Assembly (NCBI RefSeq): GCF_001485215.1
Contig: NZ_BBWW01000001.1
Span: forward strand, 2,976,001 to 3,040,000
Length of the DNA stretch: 64,000 nt
Origin: Leptolyngbya sp. NIES-2104
Lineage (GTDB): Bacteria > Cyanobacteriota > Cyanobacteriia > Leptolyngbyales > Leptolyngbyaceae
Direction of reading: 5' to 3'
The notes under the pieces: generated by a model
The model's database searches: none
What the model was told of the DNA's origin: nothing
Seen by the model: only the letters and a program-made list of their open reading frames with translations
Program-made: the position numbers and the translations under genes
Shown here: piece by piece, positions 62,574 through 64,000 of the stretch
Layout of the letters: each line of letters begins with the position of its first letter
How positions within the stretch are numbered: the first letter of the stretch is position 1

Positions 62574-64000
62574 CTAAAGTTCCTGCTGAGGCAAAGGATC
62601 TGACAAGGCTCTCATTAAGAGCGCTTGATCAACCTCATTCAAAATTCCAAAGTTGATTTTCTCTAGGAGTACGTCGCGAGCAATCTGCCACGGATCACTG
62701 TCTTCCGTTTGTAGATTGGTAGCAGCACCCCACCAGTTTTCACCCTGAAGCGATAGCCGATACGCCATGTAATTGGCTAAAGCTCCAACCGATACATTCT
62801 CTCTAGCTGCAACTTTAGGAACGACATTTTTGAGGCGTTCAATGCTGCCTTTCGCTTCTTGGGTACACATCTTAACCAAACCCTCTTTGCGCCCTTCAAG
62901 CTGAATGTGTTCTGCAAATTTTGTAGCGGTCTTCTCTTCTTCTGAATCTTGCCGATCTTGTGCAATGTCCCCTTCTTCAACAATCGTTCGTTCGAGGCGC
63001 TCTGGTTCTTGGGCAGCATGCCAGAGTTCGTGAAGAAGGTCGAGTAACCAACGATCTGAAGACTGGGTTCGCTGCTTCAAAACAATTACATTCCGACCAT
63101 TGACACGCCAGAATGCACCATGAAATGCGCCTGCGTCTTTGAGCGGCAGCACAGGAATTCCCAGATTCCAAACATATCGCAAAGCATTTGAGAACGTTAG
63201 TTCACCGTAGGTTGAACAAATTGCTTCACGAACTTCTTTAGGATTTGTTGGAATCGGTTGCATTGGCAGATTTGCTGTAGTCTCCAGCACAAGCAATGCC
63301 AAGAAATGAGCATAGACTGTGTACGCGTTCAACCGTTGCTGATTTGCTTTTGCGGTGACCTTAAAGTGAACAGCTCCAAGGGGAGCCAAGTTAAGCTGAA
63401 GCGGTTTAGAACTGAACAAATCAGCCAGCGACCATCCAAACACGCGCCTTAAAGCAGTGGCTGTGCGAAGCACCAGACCATTCGTTGAAGTCTCGCCTTC
63501 ATTTCTATCGTCAGCACTCAAAGCAGGGAAAAAACGGTTGAGGATTAGATCGCGATCGATCCCAGCCTGACTCAAGCGACTCAACAAGTCAGCAGGTGAA
63601 ATTTTAGGTAGCAAAATCTCTTCCCGCATTTGAATACCGATTGCCCGACTGACTTCTACCAATCGCGCAAAACTGGCAGAGGTATATTCTGTCTCTTCGT
63701 AACGCTGGATCTGCTGCTCTTTCAACCCCAATCGCTCAGCCAAGTCTTTCTGAGTCAAGCCAGCAGCAATTCGTGCCTTAATCAAAGCACGCGGGAGTGC
63801 TTCAAGCGAGTCCAATTCCAACACTGCTTGTTGCCCCTCCTTCAATGCCTCATACTCTTCAAGTTGAGCACGCAGTTCGGCAAGCTGTGACTCCATTGCC
63901 TCTTTTTCGGCTTTCCGCAGCAATGGGTGAACGAATTGATCCTGTTGTGATGAAGCCGACAGTTGAGCAAGGGCATCTGAAAATTTTTCAATTTGAGCCT
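62574..64000 (-). CDS. HTH + ImmA/IrrE-type metallopeptidase, 5' end outside window
   Basis: The frame is open to the right edge (before the TTG at 63923 it reads ...SSQQDQFVHP), so the start is beyond the window. A coiled-coil N-terminus leads to an XRE helix-turn-helix (LTQKDLAERLGLKEQQIQRY). A long linker precedes the zinc protease motif LLHELWHAAQEPE (HExxH) with a downstream acidic ligand region EEEKTATKFAEH. Such proteins sense a signal and cleave a repressor or act as antitoxins. As the first visible gene of the operon it may control it. Confidence 0.83.
   Translation of the reverse strand, partial: AQIEKFSDALAQLSASSQQDQFVHPLLRKAEKEAMESQLAELRAQLEEYEALKEGQQAVLELDSLEALPRALIKARIAAGLTQKDLAERLGLKEQQIQRYEETEYTSASFARLVEVSRAIGIQMREEILLPKISPADLLSRLSQAGIDRDLILNRFFPALSADDRNEGETSTNGLVLRTATALRRVFGWSLADLFSSKPLQLNLAPLGAVHFKVTAKANQQRLNAYTVYAHFLALLVLETTANLPMQPIPTNPKEVREAICSTYGELTFSNALRYVWNLGIPVLPLKDAGAFHGAFWRVNGRNVIVLKQRTQSSDRWLLDLLHELWHAAQEPERLERTIVEEGDIAQDRQDSEEEKTATKFAEHIQLEGRKEGLVKMCTQEAKGSIERLKNVVPKVAARENVSVGALANYMAYRLSLQGENWWGAATNLQTEDSDPWQIARDVLLEKINFGILNEVDQALLMRALSDPLPQQEL

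Overview
The window is cyanobacterial chromosome. Direct evidence is psaF-psaJ (photosystem I), a CpcT/CpeT-type chromophore lyase, SipA, a CrtO carotenoid ketolase, several small cyanobacteria-only families (DUF3318, DUF4090-like), and very frequent HIP1 octamers (GCGATCGC). The genome looks like a filamentous Leptolyngbya-type organism, but that genus-level guess is only inference.

Region 1 (1-34.7 kb) is ordinary core and shell genome with many short, mostly monocistronic genes. It holds the 3' end of thiC, sipA, an ECF sigma factor fused to a ClpX-type zinc finger, a sugar ABC permease, a MarR regulator, tRNA-Asp, tsaD, psaFJ, potA-potD, rnz, a SpoIID-like protein, an HMCES/YedK-like peptidase, ilvE, a Ser/Thr kinase overlapping bioD, glycerate kinase, a hemerythrin protein, crtO, the B12-dependent ribonucleotide reductase nrdJ with a NrdR-box-like palindrome, prmA, serA, a threonine dehydratase/serine racemase-type enzyme and an SPFH protein. 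Five copies of an approximately 190-bp palindromic MITE-like element sit between these genes. None is seen to the right of 34 kb.

Region 2 (34.7-36.6 kb) is a foreign-looking tRNA array. An HNH nuclease gene has a terminator hairpin in its leader. It is followed by a 53-codon small ORF and eight closely packed tRNA genes (Asp, Cys, Met, Trp, Glu, Tyr, Ser-GCT, Arg). Five of these encode the CCA end, unlike the core tRNA-Asp. A ninth tRNA (Ser-TGA) is broken off after its variable arm. tRNA-Ser(GCT) carries a small palindromic insertion in its variable arm, and a relative of that insertion lies at 16.4 kb.

Region 3 (about 36.56-43.5 kb) is a Mu/Tn7-like transposable element beginning at the broken tRNA. 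It has a DDE transposase of MuA type, a double winged-helix protein, a MuB/TnsC-like AAA ATPase, a very acidic small protein, and a CI/LexA-like repressor whose autoproteolysis residues appear replaced. The whole block lacks HIP1 sites. No structural phage genes and no CRISPR parts are present.

Region 4 (43.8-58.1 kb) is a complete class 1 DISARM anti-phage system on the minus strand: drmD, drmMI, drmA, drmB, drmC. A Uma2-family nuclease gene lies between drmMI and drmA. Region 5 (58.5-64 kb, running off the window) is a tight six-gene minus-strand operon: HTH-metallopeptidase, DUF4186 protein, radical SAM enzyme, DPPW methyltransferase, ASCH-domain protein and P-loop kinase. Its composition suggests an uncharacterised nucleic-acid or nucleotide modification system, possibly defensive. 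It is the best candidate here for something undescribed. Regions 2-5 together form an accessory island whose right edge is outside the window.
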